This document shows, in pieces, positions 33,318 through 41,122 of a stretch of DNA of 64,000 nucleotides. Each line of letters starts with the position of its first letter. Within the stretch, counting starts at the first letter, position 1. Made by a program: the position numbers and the translations under genes. The notes under the pieces are model-generated. The model ran no database searches, was not told where the DNA came from, and saw nothing but the letters and a program-made list of their open reading frames with translations. Source of the stretch: Hyalangium gracile (lineage in GTDB: Bacteria; Myxococcota; Myxococcia; Myxococcales; Myxococcaceae); the NCBI RefSeq assembly GCF_020103725.1, contig NZ_JAHXBG010000017.1, forward strand, positions 62,001-126,000. Direction: 5' to 3'.

Positions 33318-34949
33318 ATGGGACACGTAGGTGACATTGGCGGCGGCGGCAGGCGCGGTCGCGGCGATGGCACCCGTGTCGGCAGGGCCCCGACGGCCGA
33401 AGGCAACCCGTCCGCGGACGCGGCGGACACCCTGCCCGGACGAGGCTCGGGCAGGACCGGCGAGCGCCCCGCCTATCGGACCGGAGAGCGCCCCGCGATG
33501 GGCACCGGCGAGCGCCCCGCCTATCGGACTGGCGAGCGCCCCGCGATGGGCACCGGCGAGCGTCCCGCGCTGCGCACCGGCGAGCGTCCCGCCTATCGGA
33601 CCGGCGAGCGTCCCGCGCTGAATGATCGGGGCCAGTCGCCCCGGACGGGCAGCCGGCCCGCGCTCCCCGCCGCGACCTTCGCCGATGCGCTCACTGACAG
33701 CCAGGCGGGCAGGGTCTCCAGCGGCGCGGAGACCCTGGTGATGCCCAAGGTGGAGCTGCCCCCTGAGTCCGCGAGGATGACGCGGGGCGGCAAGACACGC
33801 GAGATGCCAGCCCTGAAGGACGGGAAGGCCTCGACAAACCCGGACTCTTCCCCTGAGACGCCCGAGGGGCGTACCGTCAACGATATGGATACTCCGATCG
33901 GTCGCGGAGGCGGCACTCGCATCGTCCGTATGCCCGAGGCACTCGGCGGCAGAGGCCGCGCCGAGGGGGCCGAGGGAGGCCCGCCGTCGCGACCGGGCAA
34001 GGGAGCCGACACGCCCGCGCCCACCCCGCGCCGCGACGGCTTCGGCACCGCGCCGACGACGAGCAACCGGCCGGCGCTCGGCACGGGCGAGGTGAAGGGG
34101 CCCGTGCTGCCCGTGGAGCAGCTGATCCCGGAGGGGCTGGACGAGCTGGGCGATCTGGAGGCGGTGGCCAAGCGCTTCGCCTCGGACGGGGCCCTGCTGC
34201 ACCAGCAGATCCGGCCCTCGGATCTGCCGTCCACGGATCGCGCCGTGCGCCTGTGGGCCTTCTTCACGGCCTACGCCGAGGCCGCCGCGGGCAAGGACGG
34301 CCAGGGAGACGCCCAGCAGATCTTCGACAAGGCACTCAAGGAGCAGGGCTTCGGCGAGTACCGGGACGCGCGCACCGGGGACGACGGGGCGAAGGCGGCC
34401 AGGTGGGTGCTCCAGTCCGGCAGCCCCGAGGAGGCTCGGGAGCGGGCGGATCAGGTCGAGCTCGAGCCCCCACCCGAGGTGCTCCTCTCCGAGGCCGCCC
34501 GTTCCCAGGAAGGCGCCAAGGGCACGCAGCCCCAGGAGGCGGCTCGCAGGCCCGACGAGCCCCCGCCGCAGTCCCAGGCCTTGAAGGACAGCGCCTTCTC
34601 GCAGGGCCCCGAGCGCGCGCCGCTGGAGCGGATGCCCGGCCAGTCCGAGTTCGTCCGCGTCAACCCGCAGCTGGCCGACATGCCCAAGGCCGTCATCCTG
34701 CCGCAGAACCCGGATCAGCTCCGGCGCTCGGACGATGACTCGCCCGTCTCCCGCTTCGACGACCTCATGAAGAAGCTGAACGGGAACATGCGCCTGGGCA
34801 GCAACATGCTCTGGAACCTGCTCCACCGCTCTCGCAATGGCCCCGAGGACAGCGCCATTGAAAAAGAGAAGTGGAATCAGCTCGTCTTCGCCGCGATCAT
34901 CGCCTTCGTGGGCCTGATGATCGTCATCATGATGGTGGTCGCCCTCTAG
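33318..34949 (+). CDS. Tail-anchored repeat protein of unknown function
   Basis: 543 aa. Residues 47-102 are seven octapeptides of the form TGERPA(Y/M/L)(R/G). A long disordered Gly/Pro/Arg-rich part runs to about 255. A folded helical segment (about 265-400, LPVEQLIPEGLDELGDLEAVAKRF onward) follows. Another disordered part ends in one C-terminal transmembrane helix (about 520-541) with almost no residues after it. The topology is a cytosolic protein held by a tail anchor. I recognise no family. It is not a zinc finger despite the TGERP resemblance. Confidence 0.82.
   Translation: MGHVGDIGGGGRRGRGDGTRVGRAPTAEGNPSADAADTLPGRGSGRTGERPAYRTGERPAMGTGERPAYRTGERPAMGTGERPALRTGERPAYRTGERPALNDRGQSPRTGSRPALPAATFADALTDSQAGRVSSGAETLVMPKVELPPESARMTRGGKTREMPALKDGKASTNPDSSPETPEGRTVNDMDTPIGRGGGTRIVRMPEALGGRGRAEGAEGGPPSRPGKGADTPAPTPRRDGFGTAPTTSNRPALGTGEVKGPVLPVEQLIPEGLDELGDLEAVAKRFASDGALLHQQIRPSDLPSTDRAVRLWAFFTAYAEAAAGKDGQGDAQQIFDKALKEQGFGEYRDARTGDDGAKAARWVLQSGSPEEARERADQVELEPPPEVLLSEAARSQEGAKGTQPQEAARRPDEPPPQSQALKDSAFSQGPERAPLERMPGQSEFVRVNPQLADMPKAVILPQNPDQLRRSDDDSPVSRFDDLMKKLNGNMRLGSNMLWNLLHRSRNGPEDSAIEKEKWNQLVFAAIIAFVGLMIVIMMVVAL
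33456..33623 (+). repeat. 24-bp tandem repeats encoding TGERPA octads
   Basis: Seven in-frame 24-bp units, sharing ACCGGCGAGCG(C/T)CCCGC cores, encode residues 47-102. Two alternating unit types (ending Y-R and M-G) suggest expansion by pairwise duplication. Confidence 0.9.
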
Positions 34950-35008
34950 GCCGCCGGGCAGTGAACCTTCCCTGCTCGCGGACTTCTTGGGATTTCGCGG
35001 GCTTGTGT

Positions 35009-35014
35009 TAGGGT
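35009..35014 (+). promoter_or_regulatory. Putative -10 hexamer of ECF sigma gene
   Basis: TAGGGT ends 10 nt before the TTG at 35025, with no Shine-Dalgarno between them. It belongs to the TAGRGT set seen at several genes here. Confidence 0.3.
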
Positions 35015-35024
35015 GCCGGCCTCA

Positions 35025-35642
35025 TTGGCCACCGACGATCTCACCCTCGTCAAGCGCGTCCGCAGCGGCGACCAGCGCGCCTTCAAGCTCCTCGTCGAGC
35101 GCTACCAGCGCAAGGTGTACGCCGTCGCGCTCGGAATGCTCAAGGACAAGGAGGAGGCGATGGACGTCTCGCAGGAGGCGTTCGTCAAGGTCTACAAGTA
35201 CCTGGACCACTTCAAGGGTGACGCCTCGTTCTACACGTGGCTCTACCGCATCACCGTCAACATCTGCATCGACATCATCCGCAAGCGCGCCGGCGCGGGC
35301 GGAGAGTCCGTGGAGTTCGACGAGACGCTGCCCATGGACGTGTCCGAGGCGAACATCGGCGCGCTGGGCAGCCGGCTGGGCACCAACCCCCAGAAGAGCG
35401 CGCTGAGGCGCGAGCTGGCCGAGAAGATCCAGGAGGCGCTGGCCGCCGTCCCCGAGAAGCACCGCGCCATCCTCCTGCTCCGGGAGATGGAGGGCATGTC
35501 CTACGAGGACCTGTCTCGCACCCTGGACATTCCCAAGGGCACGGTGATGAGCCGGCTGTTCCACGCCCGGGCCAAGGTCCAGAAAATCCTCAGTCAGTAC
35601 CTGGAGTTGGACGAGGCCAAGAGCGGGGTGGGCAGTGAGTAG
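35025..35642 (+). CDS. rpoE1: ECF RNA polymerase sigma factor, RpoE1-like
   Basis: 205 aa. Region 2 (FKLLVERYQRKVYAVALGML, then DVSQEAFVKVYKYL and WLYRITVNICID) and region 4 (AVPEKHRAILLLREMEGMSYE, then IPKGTVMSRL) are complete. It directs RNA polymerase to a stress or motility regulon. Sequence and operon order resemble Myxococcus xanthus RpoE1, linked to motility, as I recall it; that identity is from memory. The TTG at 35025 is preferred since ATDDLTLVKRV follows directly; a GTG 12 nt upstream is in frame. A membrane anti-sigma gene follows. Confidence 0.92.
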   Translation: MATDDLTLVKRVRSGDQRAFKLLVERYQRKVYAVALGMLKDKEEAMDVSQEAFVKVYKYLDHFKGDASFYTWLYRITVNICIDIIRKRAGAGGESVEFDETLPMDVSEANIGALGSRLGTNPQKSALRRELAEKIQEALAAVPEKHRAILLLREMEGMSYEDLSRTLDIPKGTVMSRLFHARAKVQKILSQYLELDEAKSGVGSE

Positions 35643-35710
35643 CCGAGCTTGGAATATCGGGGGGAAACTCCCGTCACACAGGAGCAGTCGCCAACTACCA
35701 GGGTGAAGCC

Positions 35711-36358
35711 ATGGCCGGAAATCCTGCGTGCGAGCGGTTCGTCCCGCTCCTGTCTCCCTACATCGATGGGGAGCTGTCTCCCACCGAGCGCGTGAACGTC
35801 GAGCGTCATCTCTCCGCGTGCAAGGCGTGCACGGGGCGCACCGCGGACCTGCGAGCCGAGTCCGGGCTGCTGCGGGTGGGCCTGGAGATGGCGGTGGACG
35901 AGGTGGACTTCAAGGACTTCGCCCAGAAGGTGATGGCGCGGGTGACGCCGGAGAAGCCGCCCCTCTTGGAGCGGCTCAAGCTCTCGCTCTCGGAGATGTT
36001 CCTCTACCAGCGCACCACCATGCTCTCCTCGCTGGCCACGGCGGCCGTGGCGCTGCTGGTGGCCGTGCCGCTGCTGATGCGCAACAAGGCCCCGGTGGGC
36101 TACGCCGCCGAGCACATGACGGTGCAGGCCGTGCGCGCCTACGACACGGCCAAGGTGGCCCCGGTGGTGATGGAGGCCGACAACGGCAGCTCCATCATCT
36201 GGCTGGTGGACGAGGACACGCACCGCGACAAGGCCGCGCCCGTCAATGGCGGTGACGAGTCCGCCAGCGACGAGCTGGAGCTGGACGAGAACCCGCTGAA
36301 CCCCAAGCCGTTGCCGGCCGGTAAGGACACCCAGGCTCCCAAGGGAGGCTCCCTGTGA
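35711..36358 (+). CDS. Membrane anti-sigma factor with zinc-finger domain
   Basis: 215 aa. The zf-HC2 anti-sigma motif H33-x3-C37-x2-C40 is intact, followed by a helical segment, one transmembrane helix (about 103-122) and an acidic periplasmic tail. The cytosolic N-terminus should hold the sigma factor encoded 68 bp upstream until a periplasmic signal leads to release or proteolysis. It overlaps the next gene by 4 bp (GTGA). The order sigma, anti-sigma, secreted protein suggests a three-gene sensory unit. Confidence 0.92.
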   Translation: MAGNPACERFVPLLSPYIDGELSPTERVNVERHLSACKACTGRTADLRAESGLLRVGLEMAVDEVDFKDFAQKVMARVTPEKPPLLERLKLSLSEMFLYQRTTMLSSLATAAVALLVAVPLLMRNKAPVGYAAEHMTVQAVRAYDTAKVAPVVMEADNGSSIIWLVDEDTHRDKAAPVNGGDESASDELELDENPLNPKPLPAGKDTQAPKGGSL

Positions 36359-36810
36359 GGATGCAGCGACACTCGAGCGCGGTGCTGGCGCTGCTCGCGC
36401 TGGGGGTGATGTTCTCGCCCCTGGCCGCGCAGGCGCAGGAGCAGAAGGTGAAGATCCAGGTGCAGGTGGTGCTCGCCTCCAACAAGGGCGACACCGTGGA
36501 TCCGCCCGAGCTGGCGCAGATGAAGGAGACGTTCCGCAAGCAGAACTTCAGCTTCACCTCCTTCAAGCGGCTGCAGCTGGAGACGCTCGAGCTGAGCGCG
36601 CAGAAGGCCTCCGAGGTGCGGCTGCCCAACGGCGTCAACGCCTCGCTGAAGCTGTTGGCCCTCAAGGAGGGCATCGCCACGGTGCGCGTGGACATCCCGC
36701 AGCAGTCCGGCGTGGACGTGGAGCTGGGCCGCCAGGGCTCCGTCTACCAGAAGGCCGGCAAGCACGTGGGCGGCGAGCTCATCCTCGTGCTCTCGCCTCC
36801 CGCGCAGTGA
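36355..36810 (+). CDS. Secreted protein of the sigma/anti-sigma operon
   Basis: 151 aa from GTG (an ATG two codons on is equally good). The signal peptide ends near AQA (about residue 27). The mature part starts with a QKVKIQVQVVLASNKG strand and has a repeated beta pattern with no Cys; it may be a small periplasmic domain. Being translationally coupled to the anti-sigma factor, it could modulate signal sensing. No known family is recognised. Confidence 0.85.
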   Translation: MRMQRHSSAVLALLALGVMFSPLAAQAQEQKVKIQVQVVLASNKGDTVDPPELAQMKETFRKQNFSFTSFKRLQLETLELSAQKASEVRLPNGVNASLKLLALKEGIATVRVDIPQQSGVDVELGRQGSVYQKAGKHVGGELILVLSPPAQ

Positions 36811-36818
36811 GCCGGGAC

Positions 36819-36839
36819 GGGCGGCCTCAGAAGCCGCCC
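36819..36839. terminator. Hairpin between convergent genes
   Basis: GGGCGGC (36819-36825) pairs perfectly with GCCGCCC (36833-36839) across a 7-nt loop. It spans the gap between two convergent genes and the last codons of the minus-strand gene. No long T-run is present, so terminator function is tentative. Confidence 0.4.
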
Positions 36840-37249
36840 ATGAAGGCGTAGGGCCGCACCGCCAGGTAGCGCCAGCCCTCGGGGCGGCGCACCACCACGA
36901 AGGCCACGTGCATGGGCACGGCGCGCGTCTGGCCGTCGGCCATGCGCACGCCCTCCACCGTCATCCGCGCGTCCGCGAGCACCGTCCCCGGCGCCAGCGT
37001 CCGCGTGTGGATGATGGTCATCCGCGTGTGCGTGTCCCGCATGGGGCCGGAGTGCTCGGTGGCCAGCAGCTGCTCCACCGCGGCGCGCCCTCGGGCATGG
37101 TGCCCCCGGGTGTTGAGGAGGTCTCCCTCCTCCACCCAGTAGGCCGCCATCCCCGCCGCGTCATGGCGGTTCCACTCGGCGATGAAGCGCTCGACGAAGG
37201 CGTCGAGCTCGCGGCGCTCGGGCTCACCCGCCCCGCTGCCCTCCGTCAC
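36827..37249 (-). CDS. SnoaL-like protein, SgcJ/EcaC type
   Basis: 140 aa. An RFIAEWNRHDAAGMAAYW helix, followed by LLNTRG and a curved sheet ending in VVVRRPEGWRYLAVRPYAFM, fits the NTF2/SnoaL-like fold (DUF4440-like; SgcJ/EcaC family). These proteins are often small enzymes or ligand binders; the ligand here is unknown. The GTG start overlaps the stop of the upstream diiron-like gene (GTGA on the minus strand). A longer frame by seven residues exists but lies inside the neighbour. Confidence 0.87.
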   Translation of the reverse strand: MTEGSGAGEPERRELDAFVERFIAEWNRHDAAGMAAYWVEEGDLLNTRGHHARGRAAVEQLLATEHSGPMRDTHTRMTIIHTRTLAPGTVLADARMTVEGVRMADGQTRAVPMHVAFVVVRRPEGWRYLAVRPYAFMGGF

Positions 37250-38064
37250 AGCGTGGCGACCTCGGGCCACGGGGCGGTGGACTTCTCCTCCGCGTCAGCT
37301 CCCTGCGGCGCCTTCACGGCCGCGGGGGCAGCCTCGACGGTGGGCGCGGCCAGCACCTGGCTGGACGGCTCGGCGCGCTTCTCGTCCACCTTGTTCTCGC
37401 GGCGCTGCGCCAGCTCGTCGCGCAGGCCGTGGAACATGGAGTCGAAGGCGGTGTAGGCCCGGTCCACCAGCGCGATGGCCTCGGCCTGGAGCGCCGGCGA
37501 CAGCGGGATGCCCACGATCTGCCGCTCGATCTCCGACTCGAACACCTCGTGGGCCTGCTCGATGTGCAGGTGGAAGTCCGAGAAGTACTTCAGCTTCTGC
37601 GGGCTCTGCGTCGCCGCGTTGGTGAGCACCGCGGTGCGGCCGAAGAAGACGTGGCCGGTGGACTCCAGCACCAGCACCAGCACGATGCGCAGCCGGTCAT
37701 CCGTCGCGCGATACACCTCGGTGATGAGCTGGTAGGCCGCGTCGCGCGTGGAGGCGCTCGCCCGCCCGTAGAGCGCGCTGATGGTGAGGGGGCCGCCCGT
37801 CAGCTTCGCGATGTCCTCGAGGAACCAGCGCTCGTGGCCCAGGTCCTCGTCCCGGTGGTGACGGGCGATGCGCTTGAGTGCCGGGTCCTGCACCATCTGC
37901 TCGTTGAGGCGCAGGATGTCCTGGAAGGTCATCACCCAGAAGGCCAGGCGCGGGGCGAACGAGGCGATCTGTTCGATGGGGCGATCGAGCCGCAGCTCCG
38001 CGAAGAAAGGATGCTTGGCAAAATTCGCCTGCTTGGCCTCGATGTGCTCCAGGACAGCCTTCAT
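37246..38064 (-). CDS. Heme-oxygenase-like diiron oxidase (HDO) superfamily protein
   Basis: 272 aa. The helical bundle with ARHHRDEDLGHERWF and a later DFHLHIEQAHEVFE carries the paired Glu/His residues of iron-containing redox enzymes of the heme-oxygenase-like fold (CADD/TenA-like HDO group). The C-terminal 55 residues are Ala/Pro-rich and disordered. Such enzymes use diiron and oxygen to oxidise small substrates, often in natural-product pathways; the substrate here is unknown. Its stop overlaps the SnoaL-like start, so the two may act together. Confidence 0.82.
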   Translation of the reverse strand: MKAVLEHIEAKQANFAKHPFFAELRLDRPIEQIASFAPRLAFWVMTFQDILRLNEQMVQDPALKRIARHHRDEDLGHERWFLEDIAKLTGGPLTISALYGRASASTRDAAYQLITEVYRATDDRLRIVLVLVLESTGHVFFGRTAVLTNAATQSPQKLKYFSDFHLHIEQAHEVFESEIERQIVGIPLSPALQAEAIALVDRAYTAFDSMFHGLRDELAQRRENKVDEKRAEPSSQVLAAPTVEAAPAAVKAPQGADAEEKSTAPWPEVATL

Positions 38065-38159
38065 GACATCCTCCCCTGCTTTTCCCTAGGTGCTTCGTCA
38101 GATGTAACGGTTGTCGAGACACCCGAGGAGGCATTCGACCGGAGCTACATGAAAACAGC

Positions 38160-38693
38160 CTACCAAGTGATGAGATATGTGCACGAGGCATCACCTCGTC
38201 TTCGACAACTTCGAGGGTCGTGCTCGATACGGACCCAGAGCGAGTCCTTCGGGCGGTACCGGTCACAGATGGCCTCCACCAGCCCGAGATCCAGATCGCA
38301 CGGGTAGGGGTTGTCGCACACCATCTTGGCGCTGCGACGGTCGCTCTGCTCGTAGTGGTAGCCCCCGATGGGATCGCTGCCACGATGATTCATGTGGTAC
38401 GCCACATCGATGGAACGCAGTCCCTTCTCCAGATTATCCACGTCCGGGGGGAAGTGAGCGTTCTCGGGGATCTTCCGGCCGATGGCTCGAACGGTGCTGG
38501 GGCCGATCTTCTCGAAGATGAGCCGGAACGCGTTGAGCAGGTTCGTCAGCGGGTACCAGGTGTCCGCCTTCAGGGGGGTGATGCCGTTCTCCGCGAGGAT
38601 CCGCAGCGCCCGGGACTGCACCACCTCCATCCCGCCCACGATGGAGAGAATGGCCTGGCCCACCACTTCAGCGTTCGGGAACGGATTGGTCAT
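38160..38693 (-). CDS. V4R/hydrocarbon-binding-like sensor protein (tentative)
   Basis: 177 aa. An N-terminal helical segment leads to RAIGRKIPENAHFPP, AYHMNHRG, NPYPCDLDLGL, and a C-terminal CRRRGDASCTYLITW. The terminal Cys-x3-GD-x2-Cys pattern resembles the 4-vinyl-reductase (V4R) small-molecule-binding domain. There is no DNA-binding or signalling partner domain in this protein. I rate the family match as moderate. It lies upstream of the diiron gene with a 95-bp gap on the same strand. The start was chosen at MTNPFP. Confidence 0.78.
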   Translation of the reverse strand: MTNPFPNAEVVGQAILSIVGGMEVVQSRALRILAENGITPLKADTWYPLTNLLNAFRLIFEKIGPSTVRAIGRKIPENAHFPPDVDNLEKGLRSIDVAYHMNHRGSDPIGGYHYEQSDRRSAKMVCDNPYPCDLDLGLVEAICDRYRPKDSLWVRIEHDPRSCRRRGDASCTYLITW

Positions 38694-39115
38694 CGTGGAC
38701 TCGACCCTGGCAGGGCGCGTCTTTGGGTCCATCTATCGGGTACCCCAGCGATCCCCCTGCTTCCATTGAAACGGTTAAAGCCGTCAATTGCAAATAGTCC
38801 GCGATGTAAGGAGTTCTGCCGTGAGGCAGGTGACGCGCTGCGGCGACACATGTCTTTGTAACAGTGTGTGCGGCAGTGGACGTTCCCCGAGTCCCGGGGC
38901 GGCAGGGGCCAGTCATTCGTTCCGGTCATCCGCCCCATTCTGAAAAAACGACAGGCCCTCGAGGGGTGGGGCTGATCCTCTGGCAGGCATCCTACCTCGT
39001 AAAAACAAGGGTTTGTCGCGCGGCATGGCGGTTGCTGAAGGAGTCTACGCGGGGCGGCGGCGGGTCGGGTGGTCGAGTACGGCACAAGCAACCAGCACCT
39101 CAGGGAGACGAGACC
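38694..39115. other. Intergenic region with divergent promoters
   Basis: 422 bp without a supportable gene and visibly richer in A and T than its flanks. It holds a sigma-70-like pair on the minus strand (TTGCAA at 38788-38793, 17-bp spacer, TTCAAT from 38765-38770) for the V4R-like gene. It also holds a sigma-54-like site on the plus strand. I saw no tRNA cloverleaf or array. Confidence 0.6.
39021..39036 (+). promoter_or_regulatory. Candidate sigma-54 promoter
   Basis: CGGCATG, four bases, then TTGCT has the invariant GG (39022-39023) and GC (39034-39035) with exactly 10 bp between them. It departs from the consensus at two positions. It lies about 80 bp before the small basic-protein gene. 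Sigma-54 sites are common in myxobacteria, but short matches arise by chance. Confidence 0.3.
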
Positions 39116-39349
39116 ATGGCGAAGACTCAGCGGCGTGATCAGGTCAATCGGCGTAAGGCGCGGCAGACGAAGGTGGCGCGGGCGACGGAGAAGGTGGTTC
39201 GGCCCATGAAGCGGGTGCAGGTGACGCTGGGCGATCTGATCGCGGCGGCCTTCGACACGGTGGGTGGTGAGGTGAAGAAGGTGGCGCGCGTGGTGTCGTC
39301 GCCGGCGATGACGCTGGCCACGGGTAAGCACATCGTCGTCGTCGGCTGA
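39116..39349 (+). CDS. Small basic protein of unknown function
   Basis: 77 aa. The first 35 residues are strongly basic (RRDQVNRRKARQTKVARATEK), followed by one amphipathic helix (LGDLIAAAFDTVGGEVKKVARVV) and a short hydrophobic end. A GGGAGACGAG ribosome site precedes the ATG. It may bind nucleic acid or membrane; no family is recognised. It is 53 bp upstream of the phospholipase D gene. Confidence 0.75.
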   Translation: MAKTQRRDQVNRRKARQTKVARATEKVVRPMKRVQVTLGDLIAAAFDTVGGEVKKVARVVSSPAMTLATGKHIVVVG

Positions 39350-39402
39350 GACGCTCCTGCAGGTGGGCTGGCGCCTGGGAGGCTGGCGACCGGGAGTTCA
39401 TC

Positions 39403-40992
39403 GTGAGACGCATCCTCGTTCCCGGATCCAACTGCTGGCTGCAGGCCGAGGCCGCACAGGCGGGTGTGTTCGTCGACGCTCGGGACTACTACCGGGCGTT
39501 CCATCGGGCAGCGCGCCGAGCCAGGCAGTACATCGCCATCACCGGGTGGCAATTCGACAGTGACGTGGCGCTGCTGCGCGGCGAGGACGCGCGGGAGGCG
39601 GGGGGCGAGGTACGGATGCTCCCGCTGCTGCGTGAGCTGTGCGAGCAGAACCCAGAGCTTCAAATCTACATCCTCGCGTGGGACTACAGCCTGCTGCTCG
39701 CGCTCGAGCGCGAGTGGATGCAGCAGGTGCTCTTCAGCTGGCACAGCAACCGGATCTTCTTCCGCTTCGACGGGTCGGCGCCGCTGTCCGGAGCCCACCA
39801 TCAGAAGCTGGTCATCATCGACGGGCAGGTGGCCTTCACCGGCGGCATGGACATCTGCGACTGCCGCTGGGACGACCGGAGCCACCCGGCGCGCTCGTCG
39901 ATGCGCTGCGACACCGGGAGGGATCCGCACGGCCCCTACCACGACGTGCACTCCGTGGTGACGGGCCCGGTGGTGCAGCCGCTGGTGGAGCTGTTCGAGG
40001 CGCGCTGGTTCAACTCCGGAGGCGGCGAGCTGCGGCTGCCCGCGCCCGTGTCGCGCGATGACGTGGAGATTCACTCCACGCTGCCGTTGCCGCCGGGGCC
40101 GGTGGCCATCAGCCGCACCTTCGGCAAGACGCTGGTGCCCTGTCAGGAGGCGGTCCGCGAGGTGCGCGGGCTCTACCTGGACGCCATCGACTCGGCCGAG
40201 CGCGTCATCTACGTGGAGAACCAGTACTTCTCCTCGCGAGCCATCTTCCAGGCGCTGGTGCGCCGCATGCGGCAGCGGGAGCGGGGCCGGCTGCAGATCG
40301 TCTTCATGCTGCCGCGACAGCCCGAGGCGCTGCGCGAGCAGCTGGCCATGGGCGTGGCCCAGGTGCGGCTGCTGCGCGTGCTGCAGCGCGTGGCGAAGCT
40401 GACCGGCCACTCGCTGGGCGTGTACTGCGCGGCGTCACGCGACGAGGACGGCGAGGACCGCTACACCTATATCCACTCGAAGCTGCTCGTGGTGGACGAC
40501 CGCTTCCTCACGCTCGGCTCGGCGAACACCACCAACCGCAGCATGGGGCTGGACTCGGAGCTGAACCTGGCCTGGGAGGCCGAGGACGGACAGGAGGGCG
40601 ACGCACTGCGCCACGCCATCCGCCGGCTCCGGGTGAGCCTGCTGGCCGAGCACGTCGGGCTCCAGGGCCAGGCCGTCGTGCGCGAGCTGACGCGCGCCGA
40701 CCGGCTGGTGTCCTTTCTGGACGAGATGGCGCAGAGCGGCAAGCACCGACTGCGCCCGCACCCGATGGAGACGCTGTTCGATCAAAGCCCGCTGCTCAAG
40801 TCGCTGGAGCCCGACGAGCTCATCATCGATCCCGAGGAGTCGGTGCTGGACGAGAGCCTCTTCGAGTCGCTGCAGCAGGAGCAGGGCCTGCTCGCCACCA
40901 GCTTCCGGTTCTTCACCAGGTGGTTCATCGGCCTGCCCGAGCGGCCTCACCCCGCGAGCCTGCCGGTGGAGCCTCCTTCCGCCGAGCCGTGA
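39403..40992 (+). CDS. Phospholipase D family protein
   Basis: 529 aa from GTG. Both HKD active-site motifs are present: H133-x-K135-x4-D140 (HQKLVIID) and H358-x-K360-x4-D365 (HSKLLVVDD), each followed by the expected GG(M)/GSANTTNRS segment. It should hydrolyse or transfer phosphatidyl groups, like PLD and cardiolipin synthases. The absence of membrane helices favours PLD over cardiolipin synthase. The C-terminal 130 residues are acidic and family-specific. Confidence 0.93.
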   Translation: MRRILVPGSNCWLQAEAAQAGVFVDARDYYRAFHRAARRARQYIAITGWQFDSDVALLRGEDAREAGGEVRMLPLLRELCEQNPELQIYILAWDYSLLLALEREWMQQVLFSWHSNRIFFRFDGSAPLSGAHHQKLVIIDGQVAFTGGMDICDCRWDDRSHPARSSMRCDTGRDPHGPYHDVHSVVTGPVVQPLVELFEARWFNSGGGELRLPAPVSRDDVEIHSTLPLPPGPVAISRTFGKTLVPCQEAVREVRGLYLDAIDSAERVIYVENQYFSSRAIFQALVRRMRQRERGRLQIVFMLPRQPEALREQLAMGVAQVRLLRVLQRVAKLTGHSLGVYCAASRDEDGEDRYTYIHSKLLVVDDRFLTLGSANTTNRSMGLDSELNLAWEAEDGQEGDALRHAIRRLRVSLLAEHVGLQGQAVVRELTRADRLVSFLDEMAQSGKHRLRPHPMETLFDQSPLLKSLEPDELIIDPEESVLDESLFESLQQEQGLLATSFRFFTRWFIGLPERPHPASLPVEPPSAEP

Positions 40993-41108
40993 GCGTCACA
41001 TCGGCGCGGAGGTAGGAGCCAGGACGACGCCTGCCTCTCTGCTCACCGGGCGAGCGTCACCCACACATGTTTCAGGCGTCCGTTCCTTCCCGGATCGCAA
41101 TGGATGGG

Positions 41109-41114
41109 TAGAGT
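41109..41114 (+). promoter_or_regulatory. Putative -10 hexamer
   Basis: TAGAGT ends 8 nt before the ATG at 41123, with no Shine-Dalgarno between, as at the tandem kinases. Confidence 0.3.
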
Positions 41115-41122
41115 GGCCGGGA

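Noticed and set aside
33456-33623. Zinc-finger linkers, because TGERP resembles the TGEKP linker
   Set aside because: There are no paired Cys or His around the repeats. The match is coincidence.
33456-33623. A CRISPR-like repeat array
   Set aside because: The units are contiguous, in frame and 24 bp, with no spacers. They encode octapeptides.
38694-39115. A tRNA or small gene in the long spacer
   Set aside because: I could not find a cloverleaf or CCA end, and the in-frame extension into the 77-aa gene is low quality.
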